A stretch of DNA of 64,000 nt from Beroe forskalii (GCA_011033025.1 WFMF01000142.1:349116-413115), one strand, 5' to 3'. Shown: positions 32,655-45,683, numbered from the stretch's first letter. The notes: generated by a model not told the origin, from the letters alone. Numbers and translations are program-made.

Positions 32655-32917
32655 GAGATCCTAGGTAGGTCTCCCATATAAACGGGAGCCTTCATTATCT
32701 ATGACAATGACGTCACTCAGAAAAATATAATTAAGCGCACCTAGCGCTTTAAGGACTAGGGTTAGGGTCAGGATTAGGGTCAAGATTTGTTAGGGTTAGG
32801 GTTAGGATTAAGGTTAGGGTTTCGGATAGGGTTATGGTTAGGTTTAGGATATAGAAAAATTGACGTTTAGATCTGTGACGTCACTCAGAGCCGTTTATAT
32901 GGGAGAGATCCTAGGGA
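32655..32917. mobile_element. Short foldback with degenerate TTAGGG core
   Basis: The arms share CTCCCATATAAACGG (32671-32685, inverted at 32891-32905) together with GATCCTAGG, and TGACGTCACTCAG is found inside both. The core 32754-32849 is a degenerate GGGTTAGGGTTAGG array. The TTAGGG form is the usual animal telomere unit. Here it is interstitial and lies inside an inverted-repeat element. Confidence 0.65.
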
Positions 32918-33180
32918 GAATAGGATCCCAGAGGGGACTGCACTTAGGGACACTGTCTGTTCTGTTGAGGGTAGGTTTCCTTGATGTTATGGCAGCCTGT
33001 TTGGTGAGGTCTAGGTGGGAGGCGGAGGGTTTTGGACATTTGTGAAAGTCCAATCAATACCAAAATTTGCAGGAATATAGGTTATGGTCAAACACTTTAA
33101 ATTGAAATGAAATCAATTGTCCAAGTGCTGGTCTGTACTGTTGTAATCTACTTAATTGTTGTAATCTAATTAATTGTTGT
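32918..33180. other. Non-coding stretch
   Basis: TTGTTGTAATCTAATTAA-type words repeat near 33130-33185. No gene is seen. Confidence 0.4.
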
Positions 33181-33342
33181 AATCTAAATCTTTTCTGTAT
33201 AATCACATACGTCACAATAGCAAAGTCCTGTACGGAGCCCCTCACTTTTGATTCCTTGTTAAACATGCTGTACAGCAAGGATCTACACTGAGTTCACCAT
33301 GGTTGGGCACTTAGACACCCATTTGTACTGTGACATAAGTTG
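33181..33342 (+). repeat. 162-bp dispersed direct repeat, copy 1
   Basis: AATCTAAATCTTTTCTGTAT through CTGTGACATAAGTTG, about 90% like the second copy 323 bp downstream. Confidence 0.88.
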
Positions 33343-33503
33343 CATTTTTACCCTCTGTATTTTGGAAATGTTTCCTTGAGGTTGACAATTGATGCTCACA
33401 CAGTACTATTTCATTTCCAATTTGATGTTATATAAGCTAGTCTTATGTGAGAGATGAGGCGGAAGAACCGACCATCAAGCACAGCTCACTGGACTATGGA
33501 ATC

Positions 33504-33665
33504 AATCTAAATCTTTTCTGTATAATCACATACGTCACAATAGCAATGTCCTGTACGGATCCCCTCAGCTTCGGTTCCTTGTTTAACACGCCATACAGCA
33601 AGGATCTACACTGAGTTCACCATGGTTGGGCACTTAGACACCCATTAGTACTGTGACATAAGTTG
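33504..33665 (+). repeat. 162-bp dispersed direct repeat, copy 2
   Basis: Same start and end words as copy 1. The main differences lie around CCCCTCAGCTTCGGTTCC. Confidence 0.88.
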
Positions 33666-34740
33666 TAACATTGAAATATAGTTTTATTGAAATTTGTTGA
33701 ACTTGGCCCATGAAACTTGGATTCAGCTGAAAATAAGTGGGCAAACAGACTCATGACTATGAGGCCTTTTGGGCTGAACAAAGAAACCCTGGTGGAGTTA
33801 TTGATTCCATCAGTTCTATATGTCGTCAATCGCCGGGTATAAGAACCCAGCGACACTGAATTTTTTTTGTTGGTTTGTCACATCCATGTACCATGTACCA
33901 TAGGTTCATTTCATAATGTTTTTCATATACATTTTCAAAGTTCAGTAGGTATCACATTTTTTGATGTTAGTTTTTTTTAGCATATTCCATTCAATTGTAT
34001 TAAAGCATTCAGTTCACATGGTTTTCACCTTCATTCATTGTGTGTTTCACATTTCAACTCTTAAATTTATGATCCAATTGATCAGGATGGCTAACATCCA
34101 AACGGAGATCCTGAAGATGGAATAATTTTCCAAAACTGTCAGTAGATCAGCGTGGTTGTGTGAAAGGGTTCGATTCATATTCATCCATTCATTTCATTAC
34201 AGAGTTTTACTGTTTCATTGTATTGTCTGTGATAAGGAAAAGACAAATTTTTTTTTTAAGGAAAAGACAAAATTTTATTTAACTCAAACAATTTTACAAA
34301 TATTCATATAAATATACCATGGAATTACTTTGTAGTTAATAAATTATAGTTATTGTAATATATTACTTCCTTGGATTTAAGATTATATACATCATGAAAT
34401 TTATGAAATAAGCTTCTATATAATATATCCACATTTCTTTTGAAATCAAAATACTTGGACATGTTCCGTTATGGCTAGTAGGGTTGGATATTGTGGGATC
34501 TTGGGGTGGAAAAATGCCAAAGAAGTTTCCAAAGATAAAACAATAGAATGTTAAAACAATAGAATGTTGATAACAAATTAGATTTATGATTGCATAATAA
34601 ATGATAAAGATGGGGGATCCTTTAATTGATATTTGTTGAACTTGATGACTTTTAGCATTGACTAAGTCCCTAAGCACCTGGGACCAGGAGGCCACTCAGT
34701 CTTGAAATAAGAACGTTGGGCCCCTGCTAACTGCAAGGTG
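33666..34740. other. AT-rich non-coding stretch
   Basis: A tandem AAGGAAAAGACAAA pair occurs near 34237-34272. No gene is recognised. Confidence 0.4.
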
Positions 34741-35319
34741 CTTGTGAACCAGGGGTTTCTCAGGGCTCACTGGTTGGCTCATGGCTGGTTAAGCTCAGCC
34801 TACTGTCATATGTGATTAACAAGGTGTTTTGCACTGAAAGAGTCAGCAGCTGGTCATGGGTTAGTCAAGGGTCACCAGTGAATCACATGTGATTCCCCAG
34901 TGTCAGGTAAGGGTCAGCAGGACTGAAAAGGGTAAGCAATGAGTTACCATGGGATCAAAAGGCTTGATTGGAAAGTCAGGTTAGTTGCACGTGGCTAATT
35001 TTTGAAGAATATCCTCCACTCTGGCTGCTGATTAGCCTCCATTCACCTCTACCCAGCCTCCACTCAGCTATTATGGTTGCTAAATCATGGTTTAGCCTCA
35101 ACTGATGAATTAACCTCCATTAGCCTCCAAATGTCATTGTTTTTGAGGCTAAAGCATCATTATAAGACTGAGTGATAGCAAAATCATTAAGCCTCCATAG
35201 AACAAAGTCTGTTGACATTGAAACTGTTGAGAACAAATGTGAACAAATGTGAACAAACTTGAAAAATCCATATATGTTTTCAAAATCTCAGCCAGACAAC
35301 CAAATCTCAATATCCTCCA
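34741..35319. other. Low-complexity non-coding stretch
   Basis: Irregular GGGTCAGCAG, GGTTAGTCA and AGCCTCCA words recur without a fixed period. It grades into the minisatellite at 35320. Confidence 0.45.
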
Positions 35320-35560
35320 ATCAGTCTCCATTGGCAACCACTCATCCTCTGTTAGCAACCACTTGGTCTCCATTAAAAACCATTCAGCCAACACACAGTC
35401 CCTATTTAGCCACCTCTCAGCCTGCATTAGCAACCACTCAGCCTCCATGAGCCACCACTCAGCCTCCATTAGCAACGACATAGCCTCCCAGCTTCCATTA
35501 GCAACCACTCAGTCTTAACTAACCACCACTCAGCCTTTATTAGCCACCACCCAATTGATA
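35320..35560 (+). repeat. 21-bp minisatellite CAGCCTCCATTAGCAACCACT
   Basis: About 11 imperfect copies. Translation gives a seven-residue ATTQPPL- or NHSASIS-like repeat, so open frames across it are not coding evidence. Confidence 0.85.
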
Positions 35561-37837
35561 GTAAGGGAAATTTTCAGGTTAGCTTTAGTATTGGGGTCAA
35601 AATAATGGTCTGAAGGTGAACATTTAGGGCCAGTATCAGTGATTATCTTTATTATGGGGAGTCCATTCTCTGCCCACTAACAATTAAACAAAATTTCAAT
35701 TAAACAAAATTTCAACATTTTACAACAGTACAGACCAGCATTATCACAATTGATTTAATTCCAATGCAAATTGAATTAAAATTATTAATAATTGTTGTAA
35801 ATAAATTTAAGTTTTTCAATCTTTAACTCTTTCAATTAACACATTGTCTGTTGCAGGATGTTTAACATTTAAAACTCTGTTTAATTTTAGCACTGAAACA
35901 CTTAGTGCTACTCTTAATAAGGAGTCAACAAAACCTTCAACGATCCGGATTGGGTGTGTAATATCAGATTTTGATACAATGTTAAGCTTCATAATAATCA
36001 AATTGCTATCCCACTGCTTATTGAAAGTCACTCTTTTGAATGTTACTTTAATGCTCAAGCATATATGGCATCCTCGTTTTAAACTTGCTCCCTAAACATC
36101 CTCATTCTGTTTATCTTTAAACTTTTAAATCTTGATAATGGAGAATGAGTCTCTTGATATCTAATATTTAAAAGATTCAGGTATCAATTTAACTTCTATA
36201 TTTCAGATGAAATGAGAAGAAAGTGAACAGCTTGGAAAGGATATCATACTATGGAGAACGAAAATCGTTAGTAAAGCAATGTTTTCTAATTTGATTTTCC
36301 ATGTTGTAGGTATTAGCAAATTTCTGTGTATGATCATGATTGCCTTTAATTTGTGACATATGGAAAGTTGACAGCCTGGGCCCTGGAGCCTAGCAAAATG
36401 AAACATTCGCCACGTTGTAGAGTTACTTATTCCATTTTCATAATATTAAGGATCTTAAAAGCTTGGCGATTTGACAGGTTGGAAACAAGGATTGTTTTAA
36501 ATCAAGGTATTCATTCCAAATCACTATGTATATTTCATCAAATATACATCCTTTGGCAAACATGCCCGACTAACGTCTGAAGATTATTTCAGGCTGGACC
36601 TTCTTGTCCTAACCAATTCAAAGCATTTAATCAAGTGTTTCTGATTGTCATGGCAACATACACGCAGTATTAGAATTAGGGTTTGCAAGTTTTGAAGCAC
36701 GCTCTCCAACCAAACAAAAATTATCAAAGTATTAATAACCACTGCGATACTATACCGGAAGTTTCATGGCTTGCATGAACTAAAGATCACTCGTGAAAAC
36801 CTTTTTCGTTTGCTCCCCGAACCTCCACAAACTTATGAGTATGCAGTACGTGAAAATTTTATTGGAGTTTTTTTCGTGATTTCTTCGTCATCTTTATTGC
36901 ACGAACTGTAAAGTGGAAGTTCCAAGTAGTTGGTGTTGCCGCAGGTTAGTTCAAAGTTAAGGGTCACGTTTTATTAAAAAAGCGGATATGCCCGTTTTGT
37001 CCAATTTTTCACATAAGTGGTCCAACGTTTCGTTCCTTTGTTCCAATCGTTCCTTTGCTTCAAAACCTTATAATACCTTCATGATTGATTTTCAAATTTT
37101 AAACCTGCTCATTTTATCATTGCGCTGTCTTAGGGTTCTTTCATTGATCATATGATTGTTTTCTTAGACATATCATTCCAATGTGACATCCAATGCCTCT
37201 TTCACTGCATACCGGGTAAAAGGAAACGAATACGAATAAAGATAAGAGGAGAGACAGAAAGTGAGCATCTCATCTCCTCTAACTATTGAAGACAAAGTTG
37301 TTATGTAACTTGTAGATCTACTATACCATTGCCTTTTCGTCCTATTTGAAAATTGGAAAAACGGACATGACCGTTTTGTCAGCTTTTTTGCTTTCCAAAA
37401 GCGGACAAAACGGATAAGTCCGTTTGTCAGATTTTTTCGTTTTATCCTAAAGAAGTAAAAATCAGTCCGGAAATTTATAAATGTGAAAACAGACACGGAC
37501 ACTATCCCTGACAAAACAGAATTTTTGATGTAGTTTTATCTACATACTACAGTACAGAAGTGCTGCAATATGATAGTGAAATGTACGGACTATCGGTACC
37601 AATGTTTGTGTTCATACCAAGTAGATGTAAAACGTGATCCTTGTAAATTATTCTATTGTAATTTTCTAGTCCCGGAATATTTAAGAAAATGGAATTTGTA
37701 ATTCGAAACCAGGTGAATGTTTGGCCTTGCTTTGGCCAAGGCTCTCGCCTCCAGGATTTCATCTTCGTGATATCCTTCCAAAAAAGGGGGAGGCTATCGG
37801 CTCGATCACCTTCCCCTGGTGTAATGAAACGTTAATA
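35561..37837. other. AT-rich non-coding stretch left of satellite block 2
   Basis: No gene is seen. Short palindromic words of the type GCGGATATGCCCGTTTTGTC occur near 36983, 37356 and 37390. The last host bases before the satellite are CGTTAATA. Confidence 0.45.
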
Positions 37838-37914
37838 GTCACTTCGTCATCGATCCTACGTGTCGTTGACACCACTTTTTAGAGTTACTGTCTCACATAC
37901 CGATGTGTCACTTC
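37838..37914 (+). repeat. Satellite spacer fragment opening block 2
   Basis: Starts GTCACTTCGTCATCGATCC and runs to GTGTCACTTCTCC. It is the 3' third of a spacer, cut exactly where the block's right end stops (CCGCTAC|GTCAC). Confidence 0.93.
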
Positions 37915-38375
37915 TCCGGAGGGCCCCATTCTCCGGAGGGTCCATTCTCCGGAGGGCCCCATTCTCCGGAGGGTCCATTCTCCGGAGGGCCCCATTCTCC
38001 GGAGGGCCCATTCTCCGGAGGCCCATTCTCCGGAGGGCCCATTCTCCGGAGGGCCCATTCTCCGGAGGGTCCATTCTCCGGAGGACCCATTCTCCGGAGG
38101 GCCCATTCTCCGGAGGGCCCCATTCTCCGAAGGGCCCCATTCTCCGGAGGGCCCATTCTCCGGAGGGCCCATTCTCCGGAGGCCCATTCTCCGGAGGGCC
38201 CATTCTCCGAGGGCCCATTCCTGAGGGCCATTCTCCGGAGGGCCCCATTCTCCGGAGGGTCCATTCTCCGGGGGGTCCATTCTCCGGAGGGCCCCATTAT
38301 CTGGAGGACCCATTCTCCGGAGGGCCCCATTCTCCGGAGGGCCCATTCTCCGGAGGGCCCATTCTGGAGGGCCCA

Positions 38376-38560
38376 TTCCCTGGAGGCCCCATTCTCCGAG
38401 GGCCCCATTCTCCGGAGGGCCCATTCTCCGGTGGGCCCCTTATTCTCTGGAGGGCCCATTCTCGAGGAGGCCCATTTTCTTTGAGGGCCCATTCTCCGGA
38501 GGACCCATTCTCACCAAACGGCCCATTCTCATTCGTTGTGAGCCACTTTCTCGGAGGGCC
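38376..38560. repeat. Scrambled satellite zone C
   Basis: Spacer words ACCAAACGG and GAGCCACTT (38510-38555) are embedded among monomers in the right order, with the intervening spacer missing. Confidence 0.65.
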
Positions 38561-39215
38561 CATTCTCCGAGGCCCCATTCTCCGGAGGGCCCATTCTCCG
38601 GAGGGCCATTCTCCGGAGGGCCCCATTCTCCGGAGGGTCCATTCTCCGGAGGACCCATTCTCCGGAGGACCCATTCTCCGGAGGGCCCATTCTCCGGAGG
38701 GCCCAATTCTCCGGAGGGCCCATTCTCCGGAGGGCCCCATTCTCCGGAGGCCCCATTCTCCGGAGGGCCCATTTTCCGGAGGGCCCATTCTCCGGAGGGC
38801 CCATTCTCCGGAGGGCCCCATTCTCCGGAGGGCCCATTCTCCGGAGGCCCATTCTCCGGAGGGCCCATTCTCCGGAGGCCCATTCTCCGGAGGGCCCATT
38901 CTCCGGAGGGCCCATTCTCGAGGCCCCATTCTCCGGAGGCCCATTCTCCGGAGGGCCCATTCTCCGGAGGGCCCATTCTCCGAAGGTCCATTCTCCGGAG
39001 GGCCCATTTCGGAGGGCCCATTCTCCGGAGGCCCATTCTCCGGAGGGCCCATTCGGAGGGCCCATTCTCGGAGGGCCCCATTCTCCGGAGGGCCCATTCT
39101 CCGGAGGGCCCATTCTCCGGAGGGCCCATTCTCCGAGGGCCCATTCTCCGGAGGGCCCATTCTCCGGAGGGCCCATTCGGAGGCCCATTCTCCGGAGGGC
39201 CCATTTCCGGAGGGC

Positions 39216-39426
39216 CCATTTACTTTTACACACTTTTCCGGAGGGCCCATTTTCCTTACTTTCTTCCTGTGACACCAAACGGAAGTGAGACTATTGCACT
39301 GTGCAGGGCCACTTATAAAGCACCATTTTACGTCAGGGCCCCATTTCCGCTACGTCACTTCGTCAGCGATCAGACGTGTCGTTGACACCACTTTTAGAAT
39401 TACTGTCTCACATACCGAGGCCACTT
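39216..39426 (+). repeat. Satellite spacer, block 2, mosaic copy
   Basis: Spacer interrupted by monomer pieces: TTTACTTTTACACACTTTT is followed by CCGGAGGGCCCATTTTCC and then by TTACTTTCTTCCTGTGACACC. GGCC or GGGCCCC is inserted within GCAGCCACTT and ACGTCAGCC. Confidence 0.85.
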
Positions 39427-40014
39427 CTCCGGAGGGCCCATTCTCCGGAGGGTCCATTCTCCGGAGGGCCCCATTCTCCGGAGGGCCCATTCTCCGGAGG
39501 GCCCATTCTCCGGAGGGCCCATTCTCGGAGGGCCCCATTCTCCGGAGGGCCCATTCTCTGGAGGGCCCATTCTCCGGAGGGCCCCATTCTCCGGAGGGCC
39601 CATTCTCCGGAGGGCCCATTCTCCGGAGGGCCCCATTCTCCGGAGGGCCCATTTTCCGGAGGGCCCCATTCTCCGGAGGGCCCATTCTCCGGAGGGCCCA
39701 TTCTCCGGAGGGCCCCATTCTCCGGAGGGCCCCATTCTCCGGAGGGCCCATTCTCCGGAGGGCCCATTCTCCGGAGGACCCATTCTCCGAGGCCCATTTG
39801 GAGGGCCCCATTCTCTCGGAAGGCCCCATTCTCCAGAGGGCCCATTCTCCGGAGGGCCCATTCTCCGGAGGGCCCATTCTCCGGAGGGCCCATTCTCCGG
39901 AGGGCCCATTCTCCGGAGGGCCCATTCTCGGAGGCCCCATTCTCCGGAGGGCCCCATTCTCCAAAGGGCCCATTCTCCAGAGGGCCCATTCTCCGGAGAG
40001 CCCATTCTCCGGAG

Positions 40015-40253
40015 GGTCCTTATTTACGGACCATTTACTTTTACACACTTTTTATTTTTTACTTACTTTTACTTACTTTCTTCCTGTGACACCAAACGGA
40101 AGTGAGACTATTGCACTGTGCAGCCACTTATAAAGGTTTCGTTGACACCACTTTACGTCAGCCTGCATTCCGCTACGTCACTTCGTCAGCAATCCTACGT
40201 GTCGTTGACACCACTTTTTAGAGTTACTGTCTCACATACCGATGTGTCACTTC
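40015..40253 (+). repeat. Satellite spacer, block 2
   Basis: Full-length copy carrying CAGCAATCC and AGAGTTACTG, a combination shared with the copy at 45445. Confidence 0.93.
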
Positions 40254-40662
40254 TCCGGAGGGCCCCATTCTCCGGAGGGTCCATTCTCCGGAGGGCCCAT
40301 TCTCCGGAGGGCCCATTCTCCGGAGGGCCCATTCTCCGGAGGGCCCATTCTCCGGAGGGCCCATTCTCTGGAGGGCCCCATTCTCCGGAGGGTCCATTCT
40401 CCGGAGGGCCCCATTCTCCGGAGGGTCCATTCTCGGGGTCCATTCTCCGAGGGCCCCATTCTCGGAGGACCCATTCTCGGAGGCCCATTCTCCGGGAGGG
40501 CCCATTCTCCGGAGGGCCCATTCTCCGGGGGCCCATTTCGAGGGCCCATTCTCCGGAGGGCCCATTCTCCGGAGGGCCCATTCTCCGGAGGGCCCATTCT
40601 CCGGAGGGCCCATTCTCCGGAGGGCCCATTCTCCAGAGGGCCCAATGGCCCATTCTCCAGAG

Positions 40663-40900
40663 GGTCCTTATTTACGGACCATTTACTTTTACACACTTTT
40701 TATTTTTTACTTACTTTTACTTACTTTCTTCCTGTGACACCAAACGGAAGTGAGACTATTGCACTGTGCAGCCACTTATAAAGGTTTCGTTGACACCACT
40801 TTACGTCAGCCTGCATTCCGCTACGTCACTTCGTCAGCGATCCTACGTGTCGTTGACACCACTTTTTAGAATTACTGTCTCACATACCGATGTGTCACTT
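40663..40900 (+). repeat. Satellite spacer, block 2
   Basis: Full-length copy with block 2 diagnostic bases (CCTGTGACACC, ACCGATG). Reads CAGCGATCC and AGAATTACTG. Confidence 0.93.
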
Positions 40901-41390
40901 CTCCGGAGGGCCCCATTCTCCGGAGGGTCCATTCTCGGAGGGCCCATTCTCCGGAGGCCCATTCTCCGGAGGCCCCATTCTCCGGAGGGCCCATTCTCCG
41001 GAGGGCCCATTCTCCGGAGGGCCCATTCTCCGGAGGGCCCATTCTCCGGAGGGCCCATTCTCGGAGGGCCCCATTTTCTGGAGGCCCCATTCTCCGGAGG
41101 CCCATTTTCAAAAGGCCCCATTCGGGAGGCCCCATTCTCCGGAGGGCCCATTCTCCGGAGGGCCCATTCTCCGGAGGGCCCATTCTCGGAGGGCCCATTC
41201 TCCGGAGGGCCCATTCTCCAGAGGGCCCATTCTCCGAAGGGTCCATATTCTGGAGGAGCCCATTCTCCGGAGGGCCCATTCTCAGGAGGGCCCATTCTCC
41301 GGAGGGCCCATTCTCCGGAGGGCCCCATTCTCCGGAGGGCCCATTCTCCGGAGGGCCCCATTCTCCGGAGGGCCCATTCTCCGGAGGGCC

Positions 41391-41625
41391 CATTATTTAC
41401 GGACCATTTACTTTTACACACTTTTTATTTTTTACTTACTTTTACTTACTTTCTTCCTGTGACACCAAACGGAAGTGAGACTATTGCACTGTGCAGCCAC
41501 TTATAAAGGTTTCGTTGACACCACTTTACGTCAGCCTGCATTCCGCTACGTCACTTCGTCAGCGATCCTACGTGTCGTTGACACCACTTTTTAGAATTAC
41601 TGTCTCACATACCGATGTGTCACTT
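41391..41625 (+). repeat. Satellite spacer, block 2
   Basis: The 5' hairpin is damaged (CCCATTATTTACGGACC); the rest is consensus. Confidence 0.93.
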
Positions 41626-42208
41626 CTCCGGAGGGCCCCATTCTCCGGAGGCCCATTCTCGGAGGTCCATTCTCCGGAGGGCCCCATTCTCCGGAGGGCC
41701 CATTCTCCGGAGGGCCCATTCTCCGGAGGGCCCATTCTCCGGAGGGCCCCATTCTCCGGAGGGCCCATTCTCCGGAGGGCCCATTCTCCGGAGGGCCCAT
41801 TCTCCGGAGGGCCCATTCTCCGGAGGGCCCATTCTCCGGAGGGCCCATTCTCCGGAGGCCCATTCTCCGGAGGGCCCATTCTCCGGAGGGCCATTCTCCG
41901 GAGGGCCCATTCTCCGGAGGGCCCCATTCTCCGGAGGGCCCATTCTCCGGAGGCCCATTCTCCGGAGGGCCCATTCTCCGGGGCCCATTCTCCGGAGGGC
42001 CCCATTCTCCGGAGGACCCATTCTCGGAGGGCCCCATTCTCCGGAGGGCCCATTCTCCGGAGGGCCCATTCTCCGGAGGGCCCATTTTCCGGAGGGTCCA
42101 TTCTCCGGGGGGCCCAATTCTCCGGGGGGCCCAATTCTCCGGAGGGCCCATTCTCCGGAGGGCCCATTCTCCGGAGGGCCCATTCTCCAGAGGGCCCATT
42201 CTCCGGAG

Positions 42209-42445
42209 GGTCCTTATTTACGGACCATTTACTTTTACACACTTTTTATTTTTTACTTACTTTTACTTACTTTCTTCCTGTGACACCAAACGGAAGTGAG
42301 ACTATTGCACTGTGCAGCCACTTATAAAGGTTTCGTTGACACCACTTTACGTCAGCCTGCATTCCGCTACGTCACTTCGTCAGCGATCCTACGTGTCGTT
42401 GACACCACTTTTAGAATTACTGTCTCACATACCGATGTGTCACTT
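42209..42445 (+). repeat. Satellite spacer, block 2
   Basis: Full-length copy with a shortened CACTTTTAGAATT and a TCTCTCCGG exit into the array. Confidence 0.93.
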
Positions 42446-43178
42446 CTCTCCGGAGGCCCCATTCTCAGGAGGTCCATTCTCCCAGGAGGCCCATTCTCCG
42501 GAGGGCCCATTCTCCGGAGGGCCCATTCTCCGGAGGGCCCATTCTCCGGAGGGCCCATTCTCCGGAGGGCCCATTCTCCGGAGGGCCCCATTCTCCGGAG
42601 GGCCCATTCTCCGGAGGGCCCATTCTCCGAGGGCCCATTCTCCGGAGGGCCCATTCTCCGGAGGGCCCATTCTCCGGAGGGCCCATTCTCCGGAGGGCCC
42701 ATTCTCGGGGCCCATTCTCGGAGGGCCCATTCTCCGGAGGGCCCATTCTCGAGCCCATTCTCCGGAGGCCCCATTCTCCGTAGGGCCCCATTCTCCGGAG
42801 GGCCCATTCTCCGAGGGCCCCATTCTCTGGAGGGCCCCATTCTCTGGAGGGCCCCATTCTCCGTGGGGCCCCATTCTCCGGAGGGCCCATTCTCCGGAGG
42901 GCCCCATTCTCCTGAGGGCCCAATTCTCCGGAGGGCCCCATTCTCCGGAGGGCCCAATTCTCTGGAGGGCACATTTTCCTGAGGGCCCCTTTCTCCGGAG
43001 GGCCCATTTTTCAAAGGGCCCCATTCTCCGGAGGGCCCATTCTCCGGAGGGCCCATTCTCCGGAGGGCCCATTCTCCGGAGGGCCCATTCTCCGGAGGGC
43101 CCATTCTCCGGAGGCCCCATTCTCCGGAGGGCCCCATTCTCCGGAGGGCCCATTCTCCAGAGGGCCCATTCTCCGGAG

Positions 43179-43416
43179 GGTCCTTATTTACGGACCATTT
43201 ACTTTTACACACTTTTTATTTTTTACTTACTTTTACTTACTTTCTTCCTGTGACACCAAACGGAAGTGAGACTATTGCACTGTGCAGCCACTTATAAAGG
43301 TTTCGTTGACACCACTTTACGTCAGCCTGCATTCCGCTACGTCACTTCGTCAGCGATCCTACGTGTCGTTGACACCACTTTTTAGAATTACTGTCTCACA
43401 TACCGATGTGTCACTT
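43179..43416 (+). repeat. Satellite spacer, block 2
   Basis: Full-length consensus copy of the block 2 type. Confidence 0.93.
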
Positions 43417-44074
43417 CTCCGGAGGGCCCCATTCTCCGGAGGGCCCATTCTCCGGAGGGCCCATTCTCCGGAGGGCCCATTTTCCTGAGAGCCACTTTCT
43501 CCGGAGGGCCCATTTTCCAAAGGGCCCCATTCTCCGGAGGGCCCATTCTCCGGAGGGCCCATTCTCCGGAGGGCCCATTCTCCGGAGGGCCCATTCTCCG
43601 GAGGGCCCACTCTCCAGGCCCATTCTCCGGAGGCCCCCTCTCGGGCATTCTCCGGAGGGCCCCATTCTCCGGAGGGCCCATTCTCCGGGAGGCCCCATTC
43701 TCCGGGGGTCCATTCTCCTGAGGCCCATTCTCCGGAGGGCCCATTCTCCGGAGGGCCCATTCTCCGGAGGGCCCATTCTCCGGAGGCCCATTCTCCGGAG
43801 GGCCCCATTCTCCGGAGGGCCCATTCTCCGGAGGCCCATTCTCCGGAGGGCCCATTCTCCGGAGGTCCATTCTCCGGAGGGCCCCATTCTCCGGAGGGCC
43901 CATTCTCCGGAGGGCCCCATTCTCCGGAGGGCCCATTCTCCGGAGGGCCCATTCTCCGGAGGGCCCATTCTCCGGAGGGCCTATTCTCCGGAGGGCCCAT
44001 TCTCCGGAGGGCCCATTCTCCGGAGGGGCCCATTCTCTGGAGGGCCCATTCTCCAGAGGGCCCATTCTCCGGAG

Positions 44075-44309
44075 GGTCCTTATTTACGGACCATTTACTT
44101 TTACACACTTTTTTTTTACTTACTTTTACTTACTTTCTTCCTGTGACACCAAACGGAAGTGAGACTATTGCACTGTGCAGCCACTTATAAAGGTTTCGTT
44201 GACACCACTTTACGTCAGCCTGCATTCCGCTACGTCACTTCGTCAGCGATCCTACGTGTCGTTGACACCACTTTTTAGAATTACTGTCTCACATACCGAT
44301 GTGTCACTT
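44075..44309 (+). repeat. Satellite spacer, block 2
   Basis: Full-length copy with a compressed T tract (CACTTTTTTTTTACTTAC). Confidence 0.93.
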
Positions 44310-44889
44310 CTCCGGAGGGCCCCATTCTCCGGAGGGTCCATTCTCCGGAGGGCCCATTCTCCGGAGGGTCCATTCTCCGGAGGGCCCCATTCTCCGGAGG
44401 GCCCATTCTCCGGAGGCCCATTCTCCGGAGGGCCCATTCTCCGGAGGGTCCATTCTCCGGAGGGCCCCATTCTCCGGAGGGCCCCATTCTCTGGAGGGCC
44501 CATTCTCCGGAGGCCCCATTCTCGGAGGCCCCATTCTCCGGAGGGCCCATTCTCCGAGGCCCATTCTCCGGAGGCCCATTCTCCGGAGGCCCCATTCTCC
44601 GGAGGGCCCATTCTCCGGAGGGCCCATTCTCCGGAGGGCCCATTCTCCGGAGGGCCCCATTCTCCGGAGGGCCCATTCTCGGAGGGCCCATTCTCCGGAG
44701 GCCCATTCTCCGGAGGGCCCATTCTCCGGAGGGCCCATTCTCGAGGCCCATTCTCCGGAGGCCCATTCTCCGGAGGGCCCCATTCTCCGGAGGGCCCATT
44801 CTCCGGAGGGCCCATTCTCCGGAGGGCCCCATTCTCCGGAGGGCCCATTCTCCGGAGGGCCCATTCTCCAGAGGGCCCATTCTCCGGAG

Positions 44890-45128
44890 GGTCCTTATTT
44901 ACGGACCATTTACTTTTACACACTTTTTATTTTTTTACTTACTTTTACTTACTTTCTTCCTGTGACACCAAACGGAAGTGAGACTATTGCACTGTGCAGC
45001 CACTTATAAAGGTTTCGTTGACACCACTTTACGTCAGCCTGCATTCCGCTACGTCACTTCGTCAGCGATCCTACGTGTCGTTGACACCACTTTTTAGAAT
45101 TAATGTCTCACATACCGATGTGTCACTT
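44890..45128 (+). repeat. Satellite spacer, block 2
   Basis: Full-length copy with AATTAATGTCTCAC in place of AATTACTGTCTCAC. Confidence 0.93.
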
Positions 45129-45444
45129 CTCCGGAGGGCCCATTCTCCGGAGGGCCCCATTCTCCGGAGGGCCCATTCTCCGGAGGGCCCCATTCTCCGG
45201 AGGGCCCATTCTCCGGAGGGCCCATTCTCCGGAGGGCCCATTCTCCGGAGGGCCCATTCTCCGGAGGGCCCATTCTCCGGAGGGCCCCATTCTCCGGAGG
45301 GCCCCATTCTCGGAGGGCCCATTCTCCGGAGGGCCCATTCTCCGGAGGGCCCATTCTCCGGAGGGCCCATTCTCCGGAGGGCCCATTCTCCGGAGGGCCC
45401 CATTCTCCGGAGGGCCCATTCTCCGGAGGGCCCATTCTCCGGAG

Positions 45445-45683
45445 GGTCCTTATTTACGGACCATTTACTTTTACACACTTTTTATTTTTTACTTACTTTT
45501 ACTTACTTTCTTCCTGTGACACCAAACGGAAGTGAGACTATTGCACTGTGCAGCCACTTATAAAGGTTTCGTTGACACGACTTTACGTCAGCCTGCATTC
45601 CGCTACGTCACTTCGTCAGCAATCCTACGTGTCGTTGACACCACTTTTTAGAGTTACTGTCTCACATACCGATGTGTCACTTC
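45445..45683 (+). repeat. Satellite spacer, block 2
   Basis: Full-length copy with GACACGACTTTACG, CAGCAATCC and AGAGTTACTG. The last two are shared with the copy at 40015, which suggests a duplication or conversion between them. Confidence 0.93.

Noticed and set aside
32754-32849. True telomere or chromosome end
   Set aside because: The TTAGGG array is short, degenerate and interstitial, with unique sequence on both sides.
35149-35518. Overlapping ORFs on both strands at 35149-35518
   Set aside because: They are products of the 21-bp CAGCCTCCATTAGCAACCACT repeat.
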